64,000 bases of DNA. It comes from Bacteroidota bacterium. GTDB lineage: Bacteria; Bacteroidota; Bacteroidia; NS11-12g; UBA955. The notes under the pieces were generated by a model that did no database searches, had not been told where the DNA came from, and saw only the letters and a program-made list of their open reading frames with translations. The position numbers and the translations under genes are program-made. Shown piece by piece: positions 1 to 9,455 of this stretch. Each line of letters begins with the position of its first letter. Positions within the stretch are counted from its first letter, which is position 1. The stretch is taken from positions 186,001 through 250,000 of the forward strand of contig JAIYAW010000007.1 of assembly GCA_027488835.1 (NCBI GenBank). The letters are read 5' to 3'.

Positions 1-1886
1 ACCAAAGCTTGGTAACTTTCTTGGTCATTTCCAAAACGATTCATTAAATTCGGCATTAAACTTTGTGACAATTCAATTCTATCAACACTAAATTTAATAC
101 CGTCGCTACTTAAATCATTGATCATTACCCTTGGGTCAATCGCTTTGCCCGGTGAACGCATGTCATCAGCATCATTTCCAAAGGCCAAAGTTTTATCAAT
201 GCTTCTTTCCGCAATTGCATTCAAACGTAATTCTTCTTCAGATTCATTGCTAACACCTATGCTATATCCATATTCAATTGCCCAATAATCGTATGGACCT
301 GGTTCAACTTGACAATATTGTACTTTTCGTTTTTCGTCTTTTGAGGGAAGGTTAATCGCTGGGTAATCCATAACAGAACCAATTAAACCTGTTTTCATGG
401 TCAATTCTCTATTTTGCAATTCTTCAGGTGTATGAAGTTGAGACGCTTTCATGTTGTGCATCAACCCCATTGTATGTCCCATTTCATGTAAAATCAAATA
501 ATGGATAGACTCTTGTAATAATCTTGAAATTTCAGACTCATCGTTATTCGAAATTTGCAATAAGTTTTTAGCTAGCAACTGCTGGTGATGTAAATACAAG
601 CCTGCATCGCAACCGCTGTGGTCGTTGGCTAATGCACTTCCTTCTGGTTGAAATAAATTCTCCAATTTCACACGGTTGGTTAAAAAGACATATTCCAACA
701 TGATATCCGCACCCAATATTTCACCCGTTCTCGGATTTACAAAGCTCGGTCCATATCCCCCAAAAGGAGGTTGTGGAGAAGATGTCCAACGCAACACATT
801 ATAGCGAACATCTCCCGCGTCCCAAGTTGCAGTATCCGCTTGTTCAAATATTTGAACGGCATTAATGAATCCCAATGGCTCAAAAGCTTTGTTCCATTCC
901 AACGCGGCATGCTTTATTATTGATTTAATAGCCTTAGGAGTGGTTTTTTCAATCCACCATGTAATTGGTTTTACAGGTTCAGATTTCGCTTGGTTTGGAT
1001 CTTTTTTCTCCAAGTTCCAACGATGAATCAAGTCTCTGTAATTGGTAACACCAATGCCTGTCATATCGTTCACTTGCTCAGAAAAATAACCAATTCGGGC
1101 ATCATCTTTACGGGGTTTAAAGTTGTTATTAGGCACTGCAATAAAACTGTGCTGCAATTCAATACTCACAGAACGTGCATCTGTTACTTCGTCAGAACCA
1201 CCATCTGTTGGAGCAGGATTGTCGTATACATAACGAACCAAAATATCGGCATTTTCGGGATAATCTTTTACTGAAACATATTGCGTTTTCCCTTTTGCCA
1301 ATCCGCCAAGTTTGAATCCCTCAGAATTAGGTCGACCTGTACTTTTTACCTGATGTAATTTTTCAGTCAAAAACAGTTCATCGGCATCAATGAGTAAATC
1401 ACCCGTTTTTTTATCTTCTGCAATTATTTTTTCAAATGCCAAAGGAGAATTTGAAATATTTGCATTCGCACTTTTTGAAATTGGATTGGTCGCATCAAAA
1501 TAGAAACCTGTATTCTGTTGTTCGAATTCCAAATTGTTATAAGACTTTTTAATCTTAATAATTCGGCTACCTCTATATGATCCTCGGTTATGACCGGCAT
1601 CCACTACCCCATTTTCGGTGTAAGTGAAGTGAATAAATTCTTGGTTAAGTTGAGATTTATTCACAGCCATAAACAATTGACCTGAATTTGTATCTCTATA
1701 AAAGTTAAAAATCCCCTTTAATTTGATGCAATTTTTTGTTTTAGAGTCAATTGACTCTAATTTGTTTTTATTTGAATTTTCAGCAACTGTTGCAACTTGA
1801 ACGGGTTTCGCTTTTTTAAACCACTGGGCGGTTGCAGTTTGTGAAATAAAAACTGCCGCAATTAAAACATAATTTCTTTGTTTCAT
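1..1886 (-). CDS. Zinc-dependent metalloprotease, DUF5117/DUF4953-type (3' end outside window)
   Basis: The reading frame starts at an ATG at 1886 and runs open to the left edge, so about 628 codons of the N-terminal part are seen. The first ~22 residues form a signal peptide ending in TATAQ, so the protein is exported. Near residue 467 lies HEMGHTMGLMHN, the extended zinc site HExxHxxGxxH of met-zincin proteases; the two first His and the third His would bind zinc and Glu would be the base. Upstream text such as FGGYGPSFVNPRTGEIL is typical of the large Bacteroidota DUF5117/DUF4953 family, which is usually about 800 residues or more, so the missing part should be the C-terminus. Substrate unknown. 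The family assignment is from memory of these motifs; the protease motif itself is directly visible. Confidence 0.88.
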   Translation of the reverse strand, partial: MKQRNYVLIAAVFISQTATAQWFKKAKPVQVATVAENSNKNKLESIDSKTKNCIKLKGIFNFYRDTNSGQLFMAVNKSQLNQEFIHFTYTENGVVDAGHNRGSYRGSRIIKIKKSYNNLEFEQQNTGFYFDATNPISKSANANISNSPLAFEKIIAEDKKTGDLLIDADELFLTEKLHQVKSTGRPNSEGFKLGGLAKGKTQYVSVKDYPENADILVRYVYDNPAPTDGGSDEVTDARSVSIELQHSFIAVPNNNFKPRKDDARIGYFSEQVNDMTGIGVTNYRDLIHRWNLEKKDPNQAKSEPVKPITWWIEKTTPKAIKSIIKHAALEWNKAFEPLGFINAVQIFEQADTATWDAGDVRYNVLRWTSSPQPPFGGYGPSFVNPRTGEILGADIMLEYVFLTNRVKLENLFQPEGSALANDHSGCDAGLYLHHQQLLAKNLLQISNNDESEISRLLQESIHYLILHEMGHTMGLMHNMKASQLHTPEELQNRELTMKTGLIGSVMDYPAINLPSKDEKRKVQYCQVEPGPYDYWAIEYGYSIGVSNESEEELRLNAIAERSIDKTLAFGNDADDMRSPGKAIDPRVMINDLSSDGIKFSVDRIELSQSLMPNLMNRFGNDQESYQAL

Positions 1887-2033
1887 AAAAGGCCGCAAAT
1901 TAAAACTTTTAAATTAGGAATCTTATATTTCTTTCGAAATAAAGATTGATTCAGAAATTGACCCTTCTAATTTGCAAGTGTTCGATTTGAATAATATCAA
2001 TTTGATTTACTCCATTTTAAAAGAGAAAAACAA

Positions 2034-3422
2034 TTAATCTTTGCTACCAAGTGGTTTAAACTTTTTCTTAATTAATCCAGGCTCACCTTGGGGTTTTGGC
2101 TTAGGCTGAAACACAGGCTCAGCATTTCCACCAGAACGCGGTTGTGAATTATTCGGAGTTTTCGATTTGAAGTTGCTATTGGATGTTAGCGTCCCTGATT
2201 TCGCTTTCTTCTTTGCCTTTTGGTTTTGCAAAATTTCAGCTTGTCGGAAAAATGGTTTCGCGTCTTGCTCTTCGGCTACTTTAGTACCAGGCAAAAATGG
2301 ATGCGATTCTTCAATTGGAATCAACTGTTGGATCAACTTTTGAATGTCTTTGATAAAAGGAACTTCCTCCCAATCAACAAACGACCATGCCACACCACTA
2401 TTTCCAGCCCTTCCTGTCCTACCAATTCTATGTACGTAGGTTTCAGAAATATTTGGAATTTCATAGTTAATCACATGCGTAAGTTCATCAATATCAATAC
2501 CACGGGCAGCAATATCTGTTGCTACTAATACACGGGTTGTTCTATTTTTGAAATTCGATAATGCAGTTTGACGCGCGTTTTGACTTTTATTTCCGTGAAT
2601 GGCTTGTGCAGAAATTTTCATTTTAACAAGGTCTTTTACCACCTTATCGGCACCGTGTTTTGTTCTTGTAAACACCAACACCGATGGGATTTCTTCTTCC
2701 TTATTTTCCAACAAATGACGTAGCAGATACTTTTTGTTCTTCTGATCTACATGGAACATTTTTTGGGTTACTTTTTCAGCAGTTGTAGAAACAGGTGCAA
2801 CAGAAACACGAACTGGATTCACCAATATAGAATTGCTCAATTTTACCACTTCAGATGGCATTGTTGCCGAAAAGAAAAGGGTTTGACGTTTTACCGGCAA
2901 CTTGGCAATGACTTTTTTCACATCGTTAATAAATCCCATATCCAACATCCTATCGGCTTCATCTAGCACAAAATGTGTTATGTTTCTGAGATCAATATGT
3001 CCTTGTTGCATTAAATCTAGCAAGCGACCTGGAGTGGCTGTCATAATATCGACACCTTTTTTGATAGCTTCTACTTGCGCACCTTGTTTTACCCCACCAA
3101 AAATAACGGCATGCCAAAGATTTGTGTTGATTGAATAGGCTGCAATTGATTCATCAATTTGGAGTGCCAATTCACGTGTTGGGGTTAATATTAGTGCTTT
3201 TATTCCTTTTGAGGGACTTGGGTTTTCGGACAAGTGTTGAATAATAGGAATAGAAAATGCGGCTGTTTTGCCGGTACCGGTTTGGGCGGTACCTAAAATA
3301 TCACTTTTTGCCAAAGCGGCAGGGATAGCTTGTTCTTGAATGGGCGTAGGTGTAGAATACCCTTGAGCCTCAAGCGCATCGATAATGGGCTGCGCAATTC
3401 CCAATTTTATAAAATCTTTCAA
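2034..3422 (-). CDS. DEAD-box RNA helicase, RhlE-like
   Basis: ATP-dependent RNA helicase of the DEAD family, expected in RNA remodelling, ribosome assembly or cold response. In order: Q motif (GYSTPTPIQEQ), Walker A AQTGTGKT at about 46-53, PTRELALQ, TPGR, DEAD at about 154-157, SAT at about 185-187, and in the second RecA lobe ARGID and HRIGRTGRAG. The ~90-residue tail is basic and low in complexity (KAKKKAK ... KPKPQGEP), as in RhlE-type proteins, and probably binds RNA. An ATG at 3440 is in frame, but a TACCTTTG promoter box sits just inside that reading (3428-3435). The TTG at 3422 gives the usual family start (M-K-D-F-x-x-LGI), so I place the start there; 3440 is the alternative. Confidence 0.93.
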   Translation of the reverse strand: MKDFIKLGIAQPIIDALEAQGYSTPTPIQEQAIPAALAKSDILGTAQTGTGKTAAFSIPIIQHLSENPSPSKGIKALILTPTRELALQIDESIAAYSINTNLWHAVIFGGVKQGAQVEAIKKGVDIMTATPGRLLDLMQQGHIDLRNITHFVLDEADRMLDMGFINDVKKVIAKLPVKRQTLFFSATMPSEVVKLSNSILVNPVRVSVAPVSTTAEKVTQKMFHVDQKNKKYLLRHLLENKEEEIPSVLVFTRTKHGADKVVKDLVKMKISAQAIHGNKSQNARQTALSNFKNRTTRVLVATDIAARGIDIDELTHVINYEIPNISETYVHRIGRTGRAGNSGVAWSFVDWEEVPFIKDIQKLIQQLIPIEESHPFLPGTKVAEEQDAKPFFRQAEILQNQKAKKKAKSGTLTSNSNFKSKTPNNSQPRSGGNAEPVFQPKPKPQGEPGLIKKKFKPLGSKD

Positions 3423-3535
3423 TGCTACAAAGGTAGGCAATGTTTAAGTAAAGCAAACAAGTAAAAATTCGGTCTGAATTTGCGCAAACAATACGATTTT
3501 GTTCAACTTAGTTTGCAATCGAAAATATTTCATTG

Positions 3536-3543
3536 TATATTTG
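3536..3543 (+). promoter_or_regulatory. Promoter -7 box of tRNA-Arg
   Basis: TATATTTG, a perfect match to the Bacteroidota TAnnTTTG -7 element, with TTTG at 3512-3515 twenty bases upstream as the -33 element. It lies 46 bases before the tRNA-Arg 5' end. Confidence 0.75.
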
Positions 3544-3589
3544 CACCCCTTTCGGGGTTGTTTCCAACCCTTGCAGCTCCGGAAGAAAC

Positions 3590-3663
3590 GCATGCGTAGC
3601 TCAATTGGATAGAGCATCTCACTACGGATGAGAAGGTTTGGGGTTCGAATCCCTACGCGTGCA
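3590..3663 (+). tRNA. tRNA-Arg (anticodon ACG)
   Basis: A 74-nt cloverleaf. Acceptor stem GCATGCG pairs with CGCGTGC (one T-G wobble), followed by discriminator A. D arm GCTC/GAGC, anticodon stem TCTCA/TGAGA with loop CTACGGA giving ACG, T arm TGGGG/CCCTA with TTCGAAT loop. CCA is not encoded. ACG is read as ICG after A34 deamination and decodes CGN arginine codons. Confidence 0.96.
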
Positions 3664-3676
3664 CGATCAAAAGCAA

Positions 3677-3706
3677 AGGCCTCAACGAAAGTTGAGGCCT
3701 TTTTTT
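3677..3706 (+). terminator. Intrinsic terminator of tRNA-Arg
   Basis: Inverted repeat AGGCCTCAAC-GAAA-GTTGAGGCCT with a GNRA-type loop, followed by a run of seven T. It begins 14 bases after the tRNA 3' end. Confidence 0.92.
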
Positions 3707-3721
3707 ATGGCATGAACGAGT

Positions 3722-4078
3722 CTGCGCGCGAAGCATGCAAGCGAGTGACTGCCATAAAAAAAGCCATCGCGCCAGCGATGGACTTTGCTTTTGCAGAACT
3801 AAACAGTAGGGAAAGCCGAACAAGGTGAGGCAATCCCTTTCTGCGCGCGAAGCGTGCAAGCGAGTGAAGGCCATAAAAAAAGCCATCGCGCCAGCGATGG
3901 ACTTTGCTTTTGCAGGACTAAACAGTAGGGAAAGCCGAACAAGGTGAGGCAATCCCTTTCTGCGCGCGAAGCGTGCAAGCGAGTGAATGCCATAAAAAAA
4001 GCCATCGCGCCAGCGATGGCTTTTGATTTTGCAGGACTAAACAGTAGGGATCAGCGCAGCTAATCCCTAAACGAGCGT
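3722..4078. repeat. 119-bp tandem repeat, three copies
   Basis: Three head-to-tail units start at 3722, 3841 and 3960, so the period is exactly 119 bp. Units 1 and 2 differ at only a few bases; unit 3 diverges in its last third. Each unit carries a hairpin CCATCGC-GCCA-GCGATGG (3764-3781, 3883-3900, 4002-4020) next to an A-tract, so on the minus strand each reads as an intrinsic terminator. Each also holds a second stem (AGGGA...TCCCT in units 1-2, TAGGGAT...ATCCCTA in unit 3) whose loop differs. Open frames on both strands here are by-products of the periodicity and have no start signals; I do not call them genes. Confidence 0.92.
3994..4020 (-). terminator. Intrinsic terminator of the Lcl_C-like gene (third repeat unit)
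   Basis: Read on the minus strand this is GCCATCGC-TGGC-GCGATGGC followed by TTTTTTT, about 140 bases after the stop of the gene at 4161. Two more copies follow in the tandem repeat, making a triple terminator. This copy also has TTTT on the plus side and could work both ways. Confidence 0.75.
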
Positions 4079-4160
4079 CAAGCTTGAATGAACAAAAGCG
4101 AAGCGCATTAAAATGTGCATACTCAAATGTATTAAATGTTGCAATTGAAATATGAATGAG

Positions 4161-5417
4161 TTAAAATGGACGAACTACCCTAACACTATGTTTTTGGAAA
4201 ATATCTACAAATTTACCATTGGCATGACCAGAATTTTTATAACCTATACCCAATTCGCAAATATATGCATGGTGACTATTAGCCTTGGTAATACTCCAAT
4301 AGTTGTTTTTCAATTGTAGTATATTATTATTGTGTATGTCTCTCAATTCATCGCGACTTGGTAATCTCCAACCCTCACCCAATTTAGAGCCTTCCAACAT
4401 CGCATTATTCCAATTCATCAAAGTAGGCACATCATTCTTTTGAATAATCAAACCCGATTTGCCATCAGCATTTAACAGTACAATTAGACCTCCTAAATAT
4501 TCTTGACCTAATTTTAATTGAGTCGCATTGCCATTTGAATTATTATTGGCTGCGGGGGAATTAGAAGTGTTTGAGCTTGGGAATGATGTACTTGATGTAG
4601 TACTTGATGAAGTATTTGATGAAGTATTTGTTGTTCCAACATCTGGAAATGAACGAACCGCCCTAACACTATGATTTTCGTCAATAACTACAACATTACC
4701 ATTGGCAGCAAGAGGAATCCCCAATTTGCAAATAAATGCACTATGACTATTACCTTTGGTAATACTCCAATAGGTGTTTTTCAATTGTAGAATATTACTC
4801 CAATGGATTGATCTCAATTCATCACGACTTGGTAATCTCCAACCCGCACCCAATTTAGAGCATTCCGACATCGCTTTATTCCAATTCATCAATGTAGGCA
4901 TATCATTCTTTTGAATAATCAAACCCGATAAGAGATCATCATTTAAAAGTACAACAAGACCTCCCAAATATTCTTGACCTAATTTTAATTCAGACCCACT
5001 TGGAAATGAACGAACAGCACGCACATAATTAACTTTAGTTTTGTCCAAAATATCAATAGTTCCTCTTATCGCGTTTAAATAAGCCGCACTGTTTGGTAAC
5101 TTTTCGTCATTGCTCCAATAATAAGCATATTTATCAAGTGTAATAGCACCCGAAACTTTATGCATAGCTATTAATTCCTCTGAAGTTGGTAGCCTCCAAC
5201 CTGGACCTAATTTTTCACAAGATGCTCGGGCATTGGTCCAATTATTCTGAGCTTCGAACTTATAATCATATATATTTACAAGCAAACCAGATTTCCCATC
5301 GGGATTTAAAACTGCTATAACACCACCCTTGTAATTTTGCCCCACTTTTAGCTGTGCTTTTATTACTCCAAAAAAATTGAATGTAAAGAATAAAGCGATG
5401 AATAATTTATTTTTCAT
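4161..5417 (-). CDS. Secreted protein with three Lcl_C (DUF1566)-like domains
   Basis: 418 residues with a signal peptide ending VIKAQ. Three repeats of about 115 residues follow (about 22-140, 142-258, 300-418), each with LKxGQxYxGG, a GKSGL turn, LGxGWRLPTxEEL, a YWS motif and a terminal VRAVRSF. The GWRLPT...YWS...VR pattern is that of Lcl_C/DUF1566 domains, found in bacterial surface proteins of unclear function. A Ser/Thr/Asn-rich linker separates domains 2 and 3 and is encoded by near-perfect 12-bp repeats. Domains 2 and 3 are much closer to each other, even at DNA level, than to domain 1, which suggests a recent internal duplication. No T9SS tail is seen. A one-domain relative lies at 27589-28017. 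Confidence 0.82.
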   Translation of the reverse strand: MKNKLFIALFFTFNFFGVIKAQLKVGQNYKGGVIAVLNPDGKSGLLVNIYDYKFEAQNNWTNARASCEKLGPGWRLPTSEELIAMHKVSGAITLDKYAYYWSNDEKLPNSAAYLNAIRGTIDILDKTKVNYVRAVRSFPSGSELKLGQEYLGGLVVLLNDDLLSGLIIQKNDMPTLMNWNKAMSECSKLGAGWRLPSRDELRSIHWSNILQLKNTYWSITKGNSHSAFICKLGIPLAANGNVVVIDENHSVRAVRSFPDVGTTNTSSNTSSSTTSSTSFPSSNTSNSPAANNNSNGNATQLKLGQEYLGGLIVLLNADGKSGLIIQKNDVPTLMNWNNAMLEGSKLGEGWRLPSRDELRDIHNNNILQLKNNYWSITKANSHHAYICELGIGYKNSGHANGKFVDIFQKHSVRVVRPF

Positions 5418-5426
5418 GTTTTTTCA

Positions 5427-5434
5427 CAAATATA
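5427..5434 (-). promoter_or_regulatory. Promoter -7 box of the Lcl_C-like gene
   Basis: TATATTTG on the minus strand, a perfect TAnnTTTG, only nine bases before the ATG at 5417. Confidence 0.65.
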
Positions 5435-5571
5435 TAATTATTAAATCAATTTTGTTTTATCCATATAAATATCCTTCAATCATCAATTTCATAGAAGGAA
5501 GAATGTCGCGCATGAAGCACCATCGCACCGCGATGAAACCCCGAAACAACCCCCATAACAACACTAAAAAA

Positions 5572-5602
5572 GAAAAACCCACTTTCGTGGGTTTTTCTTT
5601 TT
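5572..5602 (-). terminator. Intrinsic terminator of the FG-GAP T9SS gene
   Basis: AAAAACCCAC-TTTC-GTGGGTTTTT with a T-rich tail in both directions, 15 bases beyond the stop of the minus-strand gene ending at 5617. Confidence 0.88.
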
Positions 5603-5616
5603 ATTCATTTAAAATT

Positions 5617-8600
5617 TTATTTTACAATTTTGCTATTAAATTTCAACCCATTTTCAGAAATTACTTCAAGCAAATAAATACCCGATTGTAAGTTTTTCGT
5701 ATTTATAGTTCCAACTCTATTTTCGGAAAAATCAATGTTTGTATTTATAACTTCTGAACCAGACATGTTGTAAAGTTTTACAACGGCAGTGCGCGTATAA
5801 TTTATTGTTTGAATATTCAAAACATCTTTTGTTGGATTTGGATATATACTCAAACACAACTCATTTTTCAATTTCGTTGATAATTTTTCTAAGGCAATAA
5901 TTGTTCCAATTACCAATCTATTATCCCCCACTGTTTCAGGTGAATTTGCGTTTACAACAATAGAATAATTGTTACCACTTACAATTGGCGTTTTAACTTG
6001 CGTCAAATAATCGTATAAATATAATGTAACTCCGGTGTTGTTTGCATCAAAAGTTAATTGAATGGTATCTATCGCATTCTTCGCAATTCCCAAACCAAGC
6101 GGAATCAATTTTGTAGTATCCAAATTACGGAAATCAATAGCTGCTTTTAATTTATTTGAAGTAATGGAATAAAAATTAAAATAGTCATTAGTTAATTTAA
6201 ATGCGTCAAATTTCTGATCCAAAGAATCTGAGTATTGATTGCCAAAGTAAAAGTCAACCTTGTCAAATTGCTCACTTTTAATTAATGCTGAAATTCTTAA
6301 AAAATTTGGCGTTTGCAATTCCCCCAATCCCAAAAAGGTAGACATAGAAGAAGAAGTTTGTTTTAAACTTTCAGTAAATGTTACACTAGACGCTGCAGCG
6401 CTTGTTTTTAAGAAAAATGCGCTGAAGGCACGAATCGGATAAGCAGTACCACTTGAAATCACATCAGTTTGATATGACCCTGTTCGCGCATTTCTCCAAT
6501 ACACTGTTTTGTTTATATTGTTTGAGGTAGCAGAATTAAATACTAACCCACTAATATCTACAGGACAAGGGTATGGGTTACCCAACAAATTCAAGCCCAA
6601 ACTATTTCCAGAACCTAAGTAATCAAGATTTACTGTAAAGTTCCCAGTATTCACTGGACCAGCCATATCAATAGTAATCGCCGAAGGCGTATAAGTATTT
6701 CCATCTAATCCCTCTGTTTTCGCACCACGAATTAATGCACGTATTCCTTGGCCCGGTGCCCAGTTGTTTCCAGATCCACCATTGGCAGAAGTAAATCCTG
6801 TCCATCCCAAATCGTAGGTACCGCCATCTCCGTTTGTAGTATTATACCAAAATGCACTTGGATTGTTAGATCCTGTTGAAGTAAAACCATTCGAACTTCC
6901 ACCAGAACCAGTTACGTCGAAATCATCGGTAAGCAGAGATAAGCTTTGATTTGTTGAAAAAGGATGTGATAAAAATCTGTATTTTCTATACCCACCCGCT
7001 ATGTACAATTCACAGTTAATATTACCCGAGATATTTCCGCTTACAGGACCCATATAAGTCGTTTTGATGTTCCCACTTTTTAACGTTACATTGTTATTTG
7101 TTTTAAATGTTCCTACTTGGGTTAAATTCAATGCCGTATTAATAGTCATTGTGGCTGAACTACCAATGGTTACATCAGATGCAGTACTTGTGGTGAATGT
7201 TCCTGTATTAATAGTTCCATCAAAGGTAATGTTACCTGTTCCATTCACAAGAATACTACCTGTATTTCCGCCAATTGTTCCAGAATTATCAAGTGTGCAA
7301 CCGGTTAATGTTAATGTTCTTGAAGTTGGAACTGTTAAGGTTGCTCCACTCGGAATAACCAATTTTGTTCCTGAGAAGGTAAGGTTTGACGAACCAAGAG
7401 AAAAATTTGTAGAATTAGAAGAATTAGCCAAAGTGAATATTGCATTCACAGAAAAACTAGCTGGTACTGTACCTGTACCATCATAATTAGAACACCAATT
7501 TGACAATGTTGCAAGTGCGCTAACACCAGTTGATTTAACATAATATGTTGGTATTTTATTCGCCAAATTCAAATAAATATCGATGGTGGTTGCCGTTGAT
7601 GACTTTGCAATAATGTCCCAAAATCCATCAAGATTGAAATCTACCACTTCAATTTGGTGCAAAACACTACTCATTCCATCAATAAGTTTCACCGCAGTAC
7701 CAAAAGAAATTGTTCCTCCAGATGTTGTATTTTTAAAGAAATGCACGGCATTTCCATAAGTACCGCTTGTTCCAGCTATGATGTCTAACAAACCATCATT
7801 GTCTAAATCTGCGAAATGTACAGTATAAAACGACAAACCACCAATATTCAAATTTGAGCCTGTTGCAAATCCATAGCTAGAAGTACTGGTTGAATTGTTT
7901 TGAAAAATGGTTGCAGAGTTATTTCTAAATGTCAGTACATCCATTTTTCCATCATTATTAAAATCTCCTTCCCACAAATTGCTATTTGCTTGTGGAGTAG
8001 CTAGGTAGGAAATTGAAGAAAAACTATAATTTGCAGCCGAAGCGTTTGCAGAAGTATTATTCACAGCCCACTTAAATCCATTGGTAGTTGTTGAACCACC
8101 AATTGCAACGTCAAAAACACCATCAGAGTTGATATCTAACGGGGTGGTATACATAGTAGAACCTAAAGAAGAATTGAACAGATTGTAATATGTAAAACTT
8201 GGTGAGCTTGTTCCCAAGTTTTCCGATACATGAGCCCACCAAGAGGTAGCACTTACGTGATCCATCAATCCATCCCGGTTAAAATCTGCCATCCGTGGAT
8301 GTGAACCATAAGAACCCATTCCAGTAATATCGGTTGCAGTAGTATTTATGCTTACCGATGTCGTTGTTGTATTTTCATATACTTTATGATATTCACTAGT
8401 CGAGCCAGATCGTGCACAATAAAAATCCAAATCGCCATCTGAGTCAACATCCATCAACAATGTTGCTGTAGATGAAGTATTCGCAAAAGCTGATGATTTT
8501 AATGTGGTGCTGCTAAAACTTGAACTCGAAAAAGCACCAGAAGTCCAATTATTTGAAAGATATAGTAAACTTGAACTTGTATTTTCAAACAGTGCAATGT

Positions 8601-9039
8601 CAAAATCTCCATCATCGTCTATGTCTGCAAATCCAAAACCTGCATTTATGTTTCCGGCCGTTGCTCCAGCAGCTAAAGAAATTTTACTTCCATAACTTGT
8701 TGAAGACAAAACCCAATTTGTACTATCTGTTTGAGATAAAAATCTGTGAAAAGACTTTCCAATTTTACTATTTGCAACGTCCGTTACATAAAAATAATCG
8801 GTTGTAATTTGTGAAGGTAATTCAACGGTTAAACTGCTAGAAGATGCACTCGTTATATTGCACTTTATACCTCCAATCCTCACCACATTGTTGCTTGCAG
8901 TTGCATTAAATCCGGAACCTGAAAGCGTAACACTTGTGCCGCCTTTCCCTGATTTAGGACTAAAACTTGTAATTACAGGTTGCGCAAAAGTATAAGAAAC
9001 TAGAAAAGTTAGCAGGATTAACGTGATTTTATTTTTCAT
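5617..9039 (-). CDS. Large secreted T9SS protein with IPT/TIG domain and seven FG-GAP/VCBS repeats
   Basis: 1140 residues. A signal peptide ends near residue 19 (SYTFAQ). Residues ~20-95 form an IPT/TIG fold (PVITSFSPKSGKGGTSVTL). Seven calcium-loop repeats follow up to about residue 480, with cores such as DIDDDGDFD, DVDSDGDLD, DFNRDGLMD, DINSDGVFD, DFNNDGKMD, DLDNDGLLD and DFNLDGFWD, so the region is probably a beta-propeller. A beta-helix-like stretch rich in GTI/NGT turns follows. The C-terminus holds a type A sorting domain (LSIYPNPTKDVLNI ... GIYLLEV), so the protein should cross the outer membrane by T9SS and attach to the surface. The exact ligand is unknown; adhesion is the likely role. 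A TATCTTTG box lies at 9098-9105 on the minus strand. Confidence 0.88.
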   Translation of the reverse strand: MKNKITLILLTFLVSYTFAQPVITSFSPKSGKGGTSVTLSGSGFNATASNNVVRIGGIKCNITSASSSSLTVELPSQITTDYFYVTDVANSKIGKSFHRFLSQTDSTNWVLSSTSYGSKISLAAGATAGNINAGFGFADIDDDGDFDIALFENTSSSLLYLSNNWTSGAFSSSSFSSTTLKSSAFANTSSTATLLMDVDSDGDLDFYCARSGSTSEYHKVYENTTTTSVSINTTATDITGMGSYGSHPRMADFNRDGLMDHVSATSWWAHVSENLGTSSPSFTYYNLFNSSLGSTMYTTPLDINSDGVFDVAIGGSTTTNGFKWAVNNTSANASAANYSFSSISYLATPQANSNLWEGDFNNDGKMDVLTFRNNSATIFQNNSTSTSSYGFATGSNLNIGGLSFYTVHFADLDNDGLLDIIAGTSGTYGNAVHFFKNTTSGGTISFGTAVKLIDGMSSVLHQIEVVDFNLDGFWDIIAKSSTATTIDIYLNLANKIPTYYVKSTGVSALATLSNWCSNYDGTGTVPASFSVNAIFTLANSSNSTNFSLGSSNLTFSGTKLVIPSGATLTVPTSRTLTLTGCTLDNSGTIGGNTGSILVNGTGNITFDGTINTGTFTTSTASDVTIGSSATMTINTALNLTQVGTFKTNNNVTLKSGNIKTTYMGPVSGNISGNINCELYIAGGYRKYRFLSHPFSTNQSLSLLTDDFDVTGSGGSSNGFTSTGSNNPSAFWYNTTNGDGGTYDLGWTGFTSANGGSGNNWAPGQGIRALIRGAKTEGLDGNTYTPSAITIDMAGPVNTGNFTVNLDYLGSGNSLGLNLLGNPYPCPVDISGLVFNSATSNNINKTVYWRNARTGSYQTDVISSGTAYPIRAFSAFFLKTSAAASSVTFTESLKQTSSSMSTFLGLGELQTPNFLRISALIKSEQFDKVDFYFGNQYSDSLDQKFDAFKLTNDYFNFYSITSNKLKAAIDFRNLDTTKLIPLGLGIAKNAIDTIQLTFDANNTGVTLYLYDYLTQVKTPIVSGNNYSIVVNANSPETVGDNRLVIGTIIALEKLSTKLKNELCLSIYPNPTKDVLNIQTINYTRTAVVKLYNMSGSEVINTNIDFSENRVGTINTKNLQSGIYLLEVISENGLKFNSKIVK

Positions 9040-9097
9040 TTATTAATTTTATCAGAATTGTTTTAACAATCATTACTTATGATTTTTATTTGGAGAG

Positions 9098-9105
9098 CAA
9101 AGATA
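9098..9105 (-). promoter_or_regulatory. Promoter -7 box of the FG-GAP T9SS gene
   Basis: TATCTTTG on the minus strand, perfect TAnnTTTG, giving a leader of about 50 bases before the ATG at 9039. The rest of the 416-bp gap 9040-9455 is AT-rich and shows nothing else I can name, apart from the promoter at 9420-9449. Confidence 0.55.
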
Positions 9106-9419
9106 ATTGAAAGAACTTAAAATCTTTAATAATTTATTATCTATCAGCTCAAAGTCCTTTATCTATGGCCAATGAAAAAATCATATTGATTATCAATTAC
9201 AGCGGAATTTATCATAAAATGGACCTAACAGATTGGGCAGTTAGAATGTATATCGAATTAATCTGATTTATCCATTAAAGACTTTTTTTGTTTGAGGGAT
9301 ATAATAATGTGCGTAAGTAAAAAGACGAATCAAATGTAGATACCAATTTTGACCATAAATATTTTATTAGTTGCAAGATTCTCGCTTAACATTGCAACAA
9401 CCCCATGCTAACTAAATAG

Positions 9420-9449
9420 TTGTAAATACCTTAATTTTTTGCATCTTTG
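9420..9449 (+). promoter_or_regulatory. Promoter of the DUF4836/ABC operon
   Basis: TTG at 9420-9422 and CATCTTTG at 9442-9449 are separated by 19 bases, matching the -33/-7 spacing of Bacteroidota. The ATG at 9456 is six bases past the -7 box, so the transcript has almost no leader. Confidence 0.6.
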
Positions 9450-9455
9450 TAATCT

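Noticed and set aside
3628-4005. Overlapping open frames on both strands in the 119-bp tandem repeats, with repeated peptide text
   Set aside because: They follow from the repeat period and span terminator hairpins and tRNA-Arg; no promoter box or start signal supports them.
7064-7486. 140-residue plus-strand frame inside the FG-GAP protein gene
   Set aside because: It is antisense to the beta-helix region of a clear T9SS gene; its Val/Leu-rich text mirrors Asn/Thr-rich codons.
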